Origin: Piscibacillus sp052246295
Lineage (GTDB): Bacteria; Bacillota; Bacilli; Bacillales; Alkalibacillaceae
Direction: 5' to 3' (one strand)
Assembly (NCBI GenBank): GCA_052246295.1
Contig: JBQQCO010000017.1
DNA length: 64,000 nt
Part shown: in pieces, positions 7,607 to 16,079 of the stretch
Layout of the letters: every line of letters begins with the position of its first letter
How positions within the stretch are numbered: position 1 is the stretch's first letter
Translations under genes and position numbers: made by a program
Notes under the pieces: generated by a model
What the model saw: only the letters and a program-made list of their open reading frames with translations
Database searches by the model: none
Told to the model about the DNA's origin: nothing

Positions 7607-8587
7607 ATGTACAATGTATCCAATGATAAGGCGATAAAAATTGGTGCAACTACTTTTGCAGAACTGAATTACAAAGAAAGTGATATCGAAGAATTGCTTA
7701 GAAAAAATATCGATATGATATGTGATGAAGAAGAATCGATGCTCATTGTCGGTAAGCAAGTTAGAAACGCCCAACATGGAATAAGCGATCTTACGGCTGT
7801 TGATAATAAGGGGAATATTGTTTTAGTTGAGATTAAAAGAGATCGTAAGGATATCGAAGGGCGAAGAGAGGCCTTTGAATTTCAAGCCATACGATATGCA
7901 GCCAGCTATGCAACTATTGAGGACCCAGAGGATTTGGTTAATAAAATATACGCTCCATACATCGAAAAATATCGTAATGAATTTGAAGAGAGCTCCTTAA
8001 CTAGTGCCGAGCTTGGGACTATAAAACTGACTGAGTTTTTGCGGGAAAATGGTGCAGAGAGCAACTTTAATAAGAGTCAAAAAATCATACTAGTTGCTTC
8101 TGACTTTGATGAACAAACATTATCGGCTGTTGCTTGGCTCAATAGTAACAATGTTGATATCAGTTGTTTTAAAATGACACCGTACAAAATTAACGATCAA
8201 GTGTATATAAACATTGAAAAGGTTTTACCATTAAGTACATATAAGGATTACTATGTAAATTTCTTAGACAGCCCAATAAAAAGCAGTTCGCAGAAAAAAG
8301 GCTTCACACGGCGAGCACTGCCTAAAATTAATGAAATGCTCGAATGGGGCGTTGTTAAGGCCGGTGACACGATCGTTGCAAAAGGTCGGGAAGATGAAGG
8401 CACGCTTTTGGCTAATGGGAACGTTGAAGTGAATGGCGAAGAAATTTCCATGCAGAAATGGTTAAAGGAACTATTTGGCTGGTCTAGTATTCAGACTTAT
8501 GTGTTTGCTGTTCATAAAGAGACTGGAAAGACACTTTCACAAATACGGGAAGAGTATATGGAGAAGGAACAGGAAAAAGATATATAA
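7607..8587 (+). CDS. Predicted PD-(D/E)XK nuclease with C-terminal RAMA-like domain
   Basis: The 326-residue protein has an N-terminal nuclease-like core with Asp61 (GISDLTAVD) and Glu75-x-Lys77 (LVEIKRD), then EFQAIRYAASYA. This resembles NucS/DUF91-type and other PD-(D/E)XK enzymes. The C-terminal 80 residues (about 232-312) read LEWGVVKAGDTI, LLANGNVEVNGE, WLKELFGWSSIQTYVF and GKTLSQIREEY. That pattern fits RAMA/DUF4357-like domains, thought to recognise modified DNA. Together they suggest a modification-dependent restriction or anti-phage nuclease; that role is inference. GGGAGG lies 7 nt before the ATG. The gene stands alone, with a terminator before it and a separate cassette after it. 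There is no methylase nearby. Confidence 0.7.
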   Translation: MYNVSNDKAIKIGATTFAELNYKESDIEELLRKNIDMICDEEESMLIVGKQVRNAQHGISDLTAVDNKGNIVLVEIKRDRKDIEGRREAFEFQAIRYAASYATIEDPEDLVNKIYAPYIEKYRNEFEESSLTSAELGTIKLTEFLRENGAESNFNKSQKIILVASDFDEQTLSAVAWLNSNNVDISCFKMTPYKINDQVYINIEKVLPLSTYKDYYVNFLDSPIKSSSQKKGFTRRALPKINEMLEWGVVKAGDTIVAKGREDEGTLLANGNVEVNGEEISMQKWLKELFGWSSIQTYVFAVHKETGKTLSQIREEYMEKEQEKDI

Positions 8588-8683
8588 AAACAGTTTATAA
8601 AGGAAAAAATTATACTGTTAGCGTATAATATAGTAAATGGGAGTATTTTGAGGATAATAATACATTTAAGGGAGGGATTCAGA

Positions 8684-9154
8684 ATGGATTTGTATGGCAA
8701 AGTCTTTAGAGATATAAAAACAAACGATATTGTTTTACGTCCATATAATCCCGATAAAGAAAAGTATTATGAACTCATAAAGGCTGCCAAAAACGAGGGG
8801 TTAAAACAAGTCATAATTAATTCCGAAATCATGACTAGTATTTTATATAACACTATTGAACAGGATGGAATAGTCCTTAAAGTAAATATGACGGAAAATA
8901 CTGATCAAGACGTAAAAGACAATGTGCAATTAATTATAAAAAAATTAAGATATGATAAATTGGTTTTTTCAAAACTAAAAGATGAACTTGAGTGGGCAGA
9001 GGATAGCAATTCAATTGACATAACTAGCATAGAAATATATTTGCATAATAAAAAGTACCAAATATTCTCAAATGGGATTGTTGCTGGTAGCGATTTAAAT
9101 AAATTGTTTGTTAACAATATTAAGGCCGTATTGGAAGAATATTTTAATGGCTAA
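8684..9154 (+). CDS. Unknown protein, first gene of a three-gene cassette
   Basis: I do not recognise this 156-residue protein. It is soluble, mixed alpha/beta and rich in Lys, Asn and Asp. An N-terminal strand-rich part (MDLYGKVFRDIKTNDIVLRPY) is followed by a helical middle. The end (IEIYLHNKKYQIFSNGI, then LNKLFVNNIKAVLEEYF) resembles a small ligand- or peptide-binding domain. AAGGGAGG lies 8 nt before the ATG; the frame is open 36 nt upstream but without a better start. TATAAT at 8624-8629 is a possible -10 element. The last 8 nt overlap the next gene, implying coupled translation. It lies between two nuclease genes, so a defence role is possible but unproved. Confidence 0.7.
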   Translation: MDLYGKVFRDIKTNDIVLRPYNPDKEKYYELIKAAKNEGLKQVIINSEIMTSILYNTIEQDGIVLKVNMTENTDQDVKDNVQLIIKKLRYDKLVFSKLKDELEWAEDSNSIDITSIEIYLHNKKYQIFSNGIVAGSDLNKLFVNNIKAVLEEYFNG

Positions 9155-9734
9155 ATCAAAAGCTGAAGTGAAAAAGGAAGTAAAAAAAGAAATAAGAAGT
9201 AATCTAAGGGCTATGTCAATATTGGTCATTAGCCTAATATTAATAAACTTTGATATTTCTATTGCACAATATTTTAACCTTGGCGATAATCCTCGTATTA
9301 AATGGACGCTTGACTTTGGTATTTTTAGTAGCATTATAGGCATCATTTTTTCAGTCATCCATTATTTTTATGTAGCTAAAAAACTGTATATTGATATTAA
9401 CATTGTAAATAAAATTGAAGATATTAATAAGATAACCATACAGGGTGACAAAACTGTTGTAATCTCATTAAAGCTAGCCATTAAAGGAAAGTTTAAGGAT
9501 TTAGCTTCTCCTGTAATAATATACTTCCCTGATTGGCTTGATTTCCAAACGAAACCAAAGCCATACATAGAAGTAGTGGAAAGTGAAAATAAATGCTTAA
9601 TACATTTAAATAAACTAATTGCTAATAAAGATAATATTGATTTGGACAAGGTAATAAACTTTGATTTAATGGGAAACGCAGAGGAAGAGGATACGGACTT
9701 AATAGAAGCCCAAATTATATCCTTGGGTGTATAA
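9147..9734 (+). CDS. Unknown two-span membrane protein, second gene of the cassette
   Basis: This 195-residue protein has a basic N-terminus (MAKSKAEVKKEVKKEIRSN). Two membrane segments follow, near residues 22-40 (MSILVISLILINFDISIA) and 54-77 (FGIFSSIIGIIFSVIHYFYV). A soluble C-terminal domain of about 110 residues is rich in beta strands (TVVISLKLAIKGKF, PVIIYFPDWLDF). The start is an ATG that overlaps the end of the preceding gene by 8 nt, with no separate strong ribosome binding site, so it is probably translated by coupling. A membrane-anchored partner beside soluble proteins is common in abortive-infection operons, but no homologue is recognised here. Confidence 0.7.
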   Translation: MAKSKAEVKKEVKKEIRSNLRAMSILVISLILINFDISIAQYFNLGDNPRIKWTLDFGIFSSIIGIIFSVIHYFYVAKKLYIDINIVNKIEDINKITIQGDKTVVISLKLAIKGKFKDLASPVIIYFPDWLDFQTKPKPYIEVVESENKCLIHLNKLIANKDNIDLDKVINFDLMGNAEEEDTDLIEAQIISLGV

Positions 9735-9795
9735 GTTTTTTAACCTTAGTATTCACAATTCAGGAATTAAAGTAAAAAGAAAGTGAGTGTAATAA

Positions 9796-10707
9796 ATGGC
9801 TCTTTCAAGGTGGACAGATAACTCAGACAATGATATGAATCAAATAATTGAAAACATGTTAAATTATCAGGAATGGCACACACCTGAAAAAGATCCACTT
9901 ACCAATGAAAATCTGAATTTTTCAGTTAGCAAATCATTTGCTGAAAATAAAGAAATGATTATTAACGGCAGTACTTTGCATTACAACTATCTAAAGTATG
10001 AATATGAAAGAGTACGCCCTGGTGAAGAGGAAAACGAGCTGCGTTCTTCTAGGATCTATCCTTTATCTGGATTTGTTATAATTTATACAGATGGTGTTAA
10101 AACGCAATACATTATTAATCGTTCCGGCAATGCTTTTACAAAAACTATATTAAGAAAACTAAATGATTACAGTGGTAAGCTAGAAGTAACAGAAAATCCA
10201 TTTAAAATAAGTGAGGACCTATTTATTTGGATGATCTCTCAGGTTCTAAACGAAGGTGATGAATCTATTGATGAAGACACAGTAATTTATTTAAAACAAA
10301 TTATTGGGTTTAAAGGTGCTACTACTGATAAACTAGCAACTGTTATAGGGTCAGGAAATAGAATTATGAATTTGTTAAGTACGTTGGCTTTTTTATTTGA
10401 AAATGAAAAAGTTACTTACATTAAACCAATTGTTGAATATGAGAATGATACAATTGAATTTTCAATGGATATAAATGGAACAATTGATATAGATTTAGAA
10501 AGCTATGTCGGCGATTTTATGATGGATCCTGAAGAAGAAAGAGAAGCGAAAGTAATTCTTAAAACGTCGTTAGAAATTCTGCCGAAAATTATAACTAACT
10601 ATTATTTAGATCGGGAAAATGAGGTATGGTCAGATAGTATTAGAAAAGAGTTTTTCAAGGGAATAGGTGAAAAAATACAATACAAAATAGATGAATTAAC
10701 TAGTTAG
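9796..10707 (+). CDS. Unknown protein, third gene of the cassette
   Basis: I cannot place this 303-residue, acidic, soluble protein. The N-terminal half contains a beta-rich segment (YPLSGFVIIYTDGVKTQYII). The middle is helical (FKISEDLFIWMISQVL), and an acidic stretch lies near residue 245 (DFMMDPEEEREAKV). No transmembrane segment or nuclease motif is visible. It starts 61 nt after the membrane-protein gene, with AGAAAGTGAG upstream, and is followed after about 40 nt by a terminator. The three genes 8684-10707 therefore look like one transcription unit. Context (RAMA-like nuclease before, Mrr-type gene after, integrase remnant beyond) suggests a mobile defence patch. Confidence 0.7.
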   Translation: MALSRWTDNSDNDMNQIIENMLNYQEWHTPEKDPLTNENLNFSVSKSFAENKEMIINGSTLHYNYLKYEYERVRPGEEENELRSSRIYPLSGFVIIYTDGVKTQYIINRSGNAFTKTILRKLNDYSGKLEVTENPFKISEDLFIWMISQVLNEGDESIDEDTVIYLKQIIGFKGATTDKLATVIGSGNRIMNLLSTLAFLFENEKVTYIKPIVEYENDTIEFSMDINGTIDIDLESYVGDFMMDPEEEREAKVILKTSLEILPKIITNYYLDRENEVWSDSIRKEFFKGIGEKIQYKIDELTS

Positions 10708-10747
10708 TATTTAGGATTATATCCTATAGAAGAAACTCGTCTAAGAT

Positions 10748-10782
10748 AGCTCATTGCCATTAATGGTGATGGGCTTTTTTGT
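10748..10782 (+). terminator. Rho-independent terminator of the three-gene cassette
   Basis: AGC-CAT-CCA pairs with TGG-ATG-GCT around TTAA and is followed by seven Ts (10774-10780). Confidence 0.8.
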
Positions 10783-11815
10783 TTGCCTTCATTACATATG
10801 TACATCTATTACGCATAGTATCTATTCTTGCAAAAATATCATTATATAAAGATAAAAAAGATGAATTAGATACAATATCTAGTATTTTGAGGTTGGTAAT
10901 AATTCTATATATAGTTTTTTATCTTTATCGAATCATGGGGTTATTAATGAATCAGAACTTATATAGCGAAGCCTTACAGTACGAACAACTCACACAGACG
11001 ATATACCAAGCTATTTTACAGAATGAAGCGAGTAATAATAACCAGGTTGAGCATAATGTTGAAGTGATGGGTCGATCAGGTGTTAAACATCAGATTGATG
11101 TTTTATGGGCTTTAAGCAAGCCGGAATTGAACACACTGTGTTAATTGAATGTAAAAACTATACCACCAACTTAACCCTAGAAAAGGTCAGGAATTTTTTT
11201 GGAGTGCTTCACGACATTGGGAATGCTCAGGGGATTATTGTAACAAAAACTGGTTACCAAAGCGGAGCCGCAGAGTTTGCTAAATTTTATGGTATTAGTC
11301 TTAAAGTATTAAGGAGACCAAACGATGAAGATTGGGAAGGCCGAATCAAAGATATTCATATCAATATTATTGCAAAAACTTTAGCAAGTAGTGAGGATAA
11401 GCCGTTATCAGTCCAAATGTTTTTGAGGGCAGAGAATGAAGAGCAACGGGTTCACCTCCAAAAATTTCAAGAGTATGGACGGTTAAATGCACCATCGGGC
11501 CCTGATTTGCAATTCTTAGATAAGAATGGTCAGGTTGTTTGCGAAGAAATACGTTGGTGGCTCCCTAAACACATAGATACCTTGAATAAAGAAGATGGTG
11601 GACCTTATAGCCAGGATATAAAGCTTGAGGATAAGTATGTCCTAATTAATGAAGGGGAACAAGGTGAAACTTTGGTAGCTGTTGACGGACTTAAAGTAAC
11701 TTACTATGTTGAATCATATAGCAATGAGGTCATTAGTCATGGGGAGCAAATTGTAGAAGCAATTCTAAAGGAATTTAATACTAATGATGTCGAATATGTA
11801 AAAAGAAAACGTTAA
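10779..11815 (+). pseudogene. Mrr-type restriction endonuclease, frameshifted
   Basis: Two overlapping frames encode one PD-(D/E)XK enzyme. The first (to 11144) has a membrane segment (ILRLVIILYIVFYLYRI), a helical linker and GRSGVKHQIDVLW with the catalytic Asp. The second (from 11105) continues FKQAGIEH, then VLIECKNY (Glu-x-Lys), VRNFFGVLHDIGNAQGI and VTKTGYQSGAAEFAKFYGI, the Mrr_cat core. About 140 unrecognised residues follow. The frames would join if the TTT at 11111-11113 had one more T, so a single-base deletion has split the gene, unless it is a sequencing error. The 5' end is also doubtful: the only start before the membrane segment is a TTG inside the T-run of the upstream terminator. 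Mrr enzymes cut methylated DNA. Confidence 0.75.
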
Positions 11816-11819
11816 ATTT

Positions 11820-12142
11820 CTGAATATCATAAATGGATTCTAATATTTAATAACCCGTTGAGCTGTAAATGTAAACTATACCCCATTTAGTGGACTGATT
11901 AAAAAAGTCCTAACTGGGGCTTATTATGTTATTTAATTATTACAGTTATAATGAGACTTTTAGTTGATTGAGTATGTATTTCTTAAGCTGAATGCTAAGG
12001 CTGCATTTCAAACGATTCGAATGATTTTGGAAAATGAGCACCCCGCTTCTATTCCCCTCAATTGATTTGTCCTTTTCATGAAGTGAATGGTTCATACTAT
12101 CACTGAAATTATCCGAATCACTATATCTTTATTCCACTCCTT
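11820..12142. other. Intergenic stretch with half-terminator and hairpin, possible mobile-element end
   Basis: AACCCGTTGAGCTG near 11851-11864 matches the left half of the terminator at 6680, but its right half is missing. In its place begins AT-rich sequence with an inverted repeat: CCCCA-TAGT-GACT around 11881-11895 against AGTC-TAA-TGGGG up to about 11920. A short open stretch (LNAKAAFQTIRMILENE) follows and is not recognised. This could be an insertion that cut the terminator of the restriction gene and brought in the integrase remnant. No transposase is recognisable. Confidence 0.35.
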
Positions 12143-12574
12143 TTGCAAAAGAGTCATATAGTTGGACATCGAATGCCAATAGATAACAAGTTGGCTCAAC
12201 AAATTAAATTAATTATTTATGATAAAGATAAAAGCCAAAGCATGCCTTCAACAAGTTACCTTTTTGTAAGAAATCAAGGACCGAGGGTGGGACGACCATT
12301 TGGTCAAAGTTTTGTGCGATTAAAATTAAAAGAGTTTGTTAGACGTAATCAAATTTTGGATGAGTCTGGTCAACTTTTTAATTTGAAACCACATCAATTT
12401 CGTCATACTTATGCAGTTAAAATGTTAAATGGTGGCGCTGGTCTGGTAACGGTACAAGACTTGCTAGGGCATGCTTATCCAGATATGACTTTGAGATATG
12501 CAAAATTATTAGACCATACTAAGAGAAAAGTTTTTGATTCAGTCATTAATCAAGGAGTATTTGAATTAGACTAA
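12143..12574 (+). pseudogene. Tyrosine recombinase, truncated to its catalytic C-terminus
   Basis: The 143-residue frame has PHQFRHTYAVKML (His-x-x-Arg-His box) and LLGHAYPDMTLRYAKL, with the conserved His and the nucleophilic Tyr of phage-integrase family recombinases. The N-terminal DNA-binding domain and the region carrying the first catalytic Arg are absent, although an active enzyme needs them. The proposed start lies in the middle of the domain and lacks a ribosome binding site. I read it as the 3' remnant of an integrase or Tn554-like transposase gene, consistent with past insertion of the neighbouring defence-like genes. Confidence 0.75.
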
Positions 12575-12587
12575 AGGAGTTTGTCGG

Positions 12588-13001
12588 ATGTTAACCATTT
12601 TATCTTGGATATTTGTCGTATTATGGATGATGCTTATATTTTACTTATCACACCAGCCTGCAAAGAGTTCACAAAAATTAAGTTCCAGTGTGACAGATGC
12701 TGTATTTGGTAGACATAAAGGGACGAAGATGAGTCAATTACATCATTATATAAGGAAAGGCGCACACTTCTTCGTTTATTTTGTGCTTGGAGTTTTAATT
12801 ATGATTGCATTATTGGTGAGTGGATGGAGTGATCTTAATGCAGTAGGTATTACTTTTGTAGTGTGTTCGATTTATGCTATGTCTGATGAATTCCATCAAC
12901 GTTTTGTACCTGGAAGAGGTGCACAGGTGAGTGATGTATTGATTGATGTCGCTGGGGCTAGTTTGGGGATTTTATTGGTGGCTTTATTTGTAGTGTTATA
13001 G
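12588..13001 (+). CDS. VanZ-like family membrane protein
   Basis: The 137-residue protein has four membrane segments. It carries the VanZ signatures FYLSHQPAKSS after the first span, RKGAHFFVYFVLGVL, and SDEFHQRFVPGRGAQVSDVLID. VanZ-like proteins are widespread; VanZ itself gives low teicoplanin resistance, but most relatives have no known function. AAAGGAG lies 8 nt before the ATG. It stands alone between the integrase remnant and pgcA. The flanking 115 nt to the next gene hold nothing recognisable. Confidence 0.9.
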   Translation: MLTILSWIFVVLWMMLIFYLSHQPAKSSQKLSSSVTDAVFGRHKGTKMSQLHHYIRKGAHFFVYFVLGVLIMIALLVSGWSDLNAVGITFVVCSIYAMSDEFHQRFVPGRGAQVSDVLIDVAGASLGILLVALFVVL

Positions 13002-13115
13002 ATTGAAGGCACTGGGTTGGTGTGATTTACCTGGAAATTTAGTGGATGAAGCATGGATTCAGTTAGGCAAGTAAGGTAAAATATAGGTAATGTTTTTGTT
13101 TGGGGGAGTGGTTAG

Positions 13116-14828
13116 ATGAATTGGAGAGACCAATATAATAGATGGAATCAGTATAAAGAACTAGACCAGGCTTTGAAGAATAGCTTAGTAGAGTTAAGTG
13201 AAAATGAACAACTTTTAGAAGAAGCCTTCTATAAACCATTAGAGTTCGGTACAGGCGGAATGCGTGGAGTGTGGGGACCTGGTACAAACAGAATGAACAT
13301 TTATACTGTTCGTAAAGCGGCTAAGGGTTTGGCTTTGTATTTAGAGAAGCAGTCTGCAGGCTTTAAAGAACGCGGTGTGGTGGTTGCTTATGATTCGCGG
13401 TACATGTCGAAAGAGTTTGCGATTGAAACTGCACGCGTGTTAGGTGTGCACGATATTCCTACATATATTTTTACGTCATTAAGGCCTACACCTGAGTTAT
13501 CGTTTGCGGTTCGACATTTGGGTACAGCAGCAGGGGTTATGATTACCGCAAGTCATAATCCGCCTGAGTATAATGGTTACAAGGTCTATAATGAGACAGG
13601 GGGACAGTTGCCACCTGTTGAAGCAGATGAATTAATTAAGCACGTTAATTCGGTTGAAGATGAGCTCATGATTGGTGTTTTATCTGAACGAGAACTTGAG
13701 GATGCGGAATTATTGAAGTGGATTGATCAAGAGGTGGACAAAGCTTATCTTCAAGAGTTAGATCAGCTTGTAGGACAAGCAGGGGATAGTGATTTAAACA
13801 TTGTTTTTACCCCATTACACGGGACGTCCAATCAACTGGTGCGTGAAGGGTTGAAGCAAGCTGGTTTTGCAAACGTTCATGTAGTTGATGAACAAGCTGA
13901 ACCAGACCCGGAATTTTCAACTGTCGCATCTCCTAACCCCGAAGAGCACCAAGCGTTTGAAATGGCCATAGAGAAAGGCGCTGACGTTGGGGCTGATATT
14001 TTAGTCGGAACGGACCCAGATGCCGATCGATTAGGAGTTGCTGCGATTAATGCTGAAGGTGAGTATCAGGTATTAACCGGTAACCAGTTAGGTGCGTTGA
14101 TGCTGGATTATATTTTGTCTAATAAAGAGGAAATTCCCAGGAATGCTGTTATGATCAAGACCATTGTTACGTCTGAACTAGGACGAGCCATCGCGAGTGC
14201 TTATGGAGTTGAGACGTTAGATGTGTTAACCGGCTTTAAATTCATCGGAGAGAAAATTGAAGAATTTCATCAAAGCGGCGAGCGTGAGTTTGTGTTTGGC
14301 TATGAAGAGAGCTATGGTTATCTAATCAAAGATTTTGCGAGAGATAAAGATGCCGTGCAGTCGACACTTGTTGCGGCGAAAATGGCTGATTACTATAAAT
14401 CACAAGGTAAGACGCTATTTAGTGCATTAGAAGATCTGTATGAGCGGTTTGGATATTATTTAGAGGACTTACATTCGATTAAACTTGAAGGCATTAACGG
14501 TTCGAAACAAATTGATGCCATGATGAATGACTTTAGGTCAGAGCCTATCGAGCAAGTAGGAGAGTTAACGGTTAAAGCAGTAGAAGACTACCAAACTAGC
14601 ACGAGGACTTGGCTTGATACAGGTGAAACAGAAGAGATTGATTTACCAAATTCTAATGTTGTGAAATTCATTTTAAGTGATGATTGCTGGTTCTGCTTAC
14701 GCCCATCTGGTACTGAGCCAAAGATTAAGTTTTACTTTGGTGTTAAGGGTGAGACGAGGGAAGAGGCGGGAGAGCGATTGGCTGAACTGAAAAGTTCAGT
14801 ATTGAAACGTGTTGAAGTTCTTGTATAA
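13116..14828 (+). CDS. pgcA: Alpha-phosphoglucomutase PgcA
   Basis: This enzyme interconverts glucose-6-phosphate and glucose-1-phosphate. It belongs to the alpha-D-phosphohexomutase superfamily. FGTGGMRG near residue 45 opens the fold. Ser146 in ITASHNPPEYNGYKVY is the phosphoserine, DPDADRLG binds the metal, GYEESYGY binds sugar, and RPSGTEPKIKFY contacts phosphate. At 570 residues it matches Bacillus PgcA. GGGGGAG lies 7 nt before the ATG. Its product feeds RfbA and UDP-glucose synthesis, so it supports the polysaccharide genes at the left end, although it is a separate unit. Confidence 0.95.
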   Translation: MNWRDQYNRWNQYKELDQALKNSLVELSENEQLLEEAFYKPLEFGTGGMRGVWGPGTNRMNIYTVRKAAKGLALYLEKQSAGFKERGVVVAYDSRYMSKEFAIETARVLGVHDIPTYIFTSLRPTPELSFAVRHLGTAAGVMITASHNPPEYNGYKVYNETGGQLPPVEADELIKHVNSVEDELMIGVLSERELEDAELLKWIDQEVDKAYLQELDQLVGQAGDSDLNIVFTPLHGTSNQLVREGLKQAGFANVHVVDEQAEPDPEFSTVASPNPEEHQAFEMAIEKGADVGADILVGTDPDADRLGVAAINAEGEYQVLTGNQLGALMLDYILSNKEEIPRNAVMIKTIVTSELGRAIASAYGVETLDVLTGFKFIGEKIEEFHQSGEREFVFGYEESYGYLIKDFARDKDAVQSTLVAAKMADYYKSQGKTLFSALEDLYERFGYYLEDLHSIKLEGINGSKQIDAMMNDFRSEPIEQVGELTVKAVEDYQTSTRTWLDTGETEEIDLPNSNVVKFILSDDCWFCLRPSGTEPKIKFYFGVKGETREEAGERLAELKSSVLKRVEVLV

Positions 14829-14862
14829 TCAATTCAAATTAAACGTATTTTAATACATTATA

Positions 14863-14887
14863 AAGACGGGGATTTCTTCCCCGTCTT
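14863..14887. terminator. Bidirectional terminator between convergent genes
   Basis: AAGACGGGG pairs perfectly with CCCCGTCTT. A/T-rich flanks on both sides serve pgcA (+) and the alcohol dehydrogenase (-). Confidence 0.85.
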
Positions 14888-14891
14888 AATT

Positions 14892-16058
14892 TTATTTCCA
14901 TTCACCATAATAGGCATGTGAAAAGATTTCATAAATTTCTTTTTCTCCTAATGGCATTGGACTTCTAGCTAATAAACGTGTTTGTTTAACAGCATTTTTA
15001 GTTAGTCTTTCTAGATCTTTCTCTTCGATTGCATAATCAGATAATCGAGTTGGTAGTCCAACATCTGATACAAGATTATAAAGTTCTTGTATAACCTCAT
15101 GTACGATTTGTCGATTTGTTTTATTGTTTGTTGATATAGAAAAAACATCTGCTAGATCTGCCATTTTATTTAAACATGATGGCCAGATATAATTATAGAC
15201 ATAAGGTAACAATACAGCGTTTGACTCTCCATGTGGTATTTTAAATAATCCTCCAAGTGGATAAGCCATTCCGTGTACTCCAGCTACTCCTGCATTATAA
15301 AATGACATCCCAGCAATTAAGCTTCCTAAAGCCATCTCATCACGAGCATCGTAAGCTTTAGGGTTCCAAACTGCTTCACGTAAATTACCTAAAATTCTCT
15401 TCATTGCATCTTTTGCAAGTGCATCTGTAATAGGGGATGCATTTACTGAGGTATACGCTTCAATCGCGTGTGTTAAAGCATCGACACCACTAGCTGCTGT
15501 TACTTTTGGTGGTAATGTATAGGTTAAAACTGGGTCTACAATAGCGTAATCAGCTAAAAGATATTTATGTGTGATGACGTCTTTTGTATCCTCTAATGAA
15601 AAGACTGCAATATCAGTAATTTCAGCACCTGTACCTGCTGTAGTTGGTATAAGAACTGAAGGAATTCCTTTTGACTTTAATTCTTTTGTTCCAGATAGAT
15701 TGAGATAATCTTCAATGCTTCCTTCATTACCGGCTAGTACAGCTGAAGCTTTTGCCAAATCTAATGCACTACCACCGCCAATACCAATAACTAAATCTGG
15801 ATCATGACCTTTAACGTCACTTAAAACCTCATTTCCTACATTAATAGGTGGCTCGGGCACGACGTTTGTGGAAATGGTATAACTAACGTTTTGTTCTTCT
15901 AGTAAACTTATAATAGGGTTAATGACATCTAATTCTTTTAAAATTGGATCAGTTAAGATATATACTTTTTGAATAGCTAATACTTCTGTAATAGATTTTA
16001 GTTCGTTTATAGAACCCTTTCCGTGGAAAATGTTCTGTGGAGTAACAAATTTGCTCAT
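14892..16058 (-). CDS. Iron-containing alcohol dehydrogenase
   Basis: This group III NAD(P)-dependent dehydrogenase has the GIGGGSALDLAKA nucleotide-binding motif and PTTAGTGAE. Metal ligands are in VDALTHAIEAYTS, AGVHGMAYPLGG and IPHGESNAVLLP. The start is the ATG giving MSKFVTPQNIFHGKG, 8 nt after GGGAGG; an upstream ATG five codons earlier sits on that site. At 388 residues it has the usual length. It is downstream of a sodium symporter and an aldehyde dehydrogenase under a LacI regulator. Together these suggest uptake and oxidation of an alcohol or hydroxy-acid, whose identity cannot be read from sequence. Confidence 0.92.
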   Translation of the reverse strand: MSKFVTPQNIFHGKGSINELKSITEVLAIQKVYILTDPILKELDVINPIISLLEEQNVSYTISTNVVPEPPINVGNEVLSDVKGHDPDLVIGIGGGSALDLAKASAVLAGNEGSIEDYLNLSGTKELKSKGIPSVLIPTTAGTGAEITDIAVFSLEDTKDVITHKYLLADYAIVDPVLTYTLPPKVTAASGVDALTHAIEAYTSVNASPITDALAKDAMKRILGNLREAVWNPKAYDARDEMALGSLIAGMSFYNAGVAGVHGMAYPLGGLFKIPHGESNAVLLPYVYNYIWPSCLNKMADLADVFSISTNNKTNRQIVHEVIQELYNLVSDVGLPTRLSDYAIEEKDLERLTKNAVKQTRLLARSPMPLGEKEIYEIFSHAYYGEWK

Positions 16059-16079
16059 TTTATAACCTCCCATAAGATG

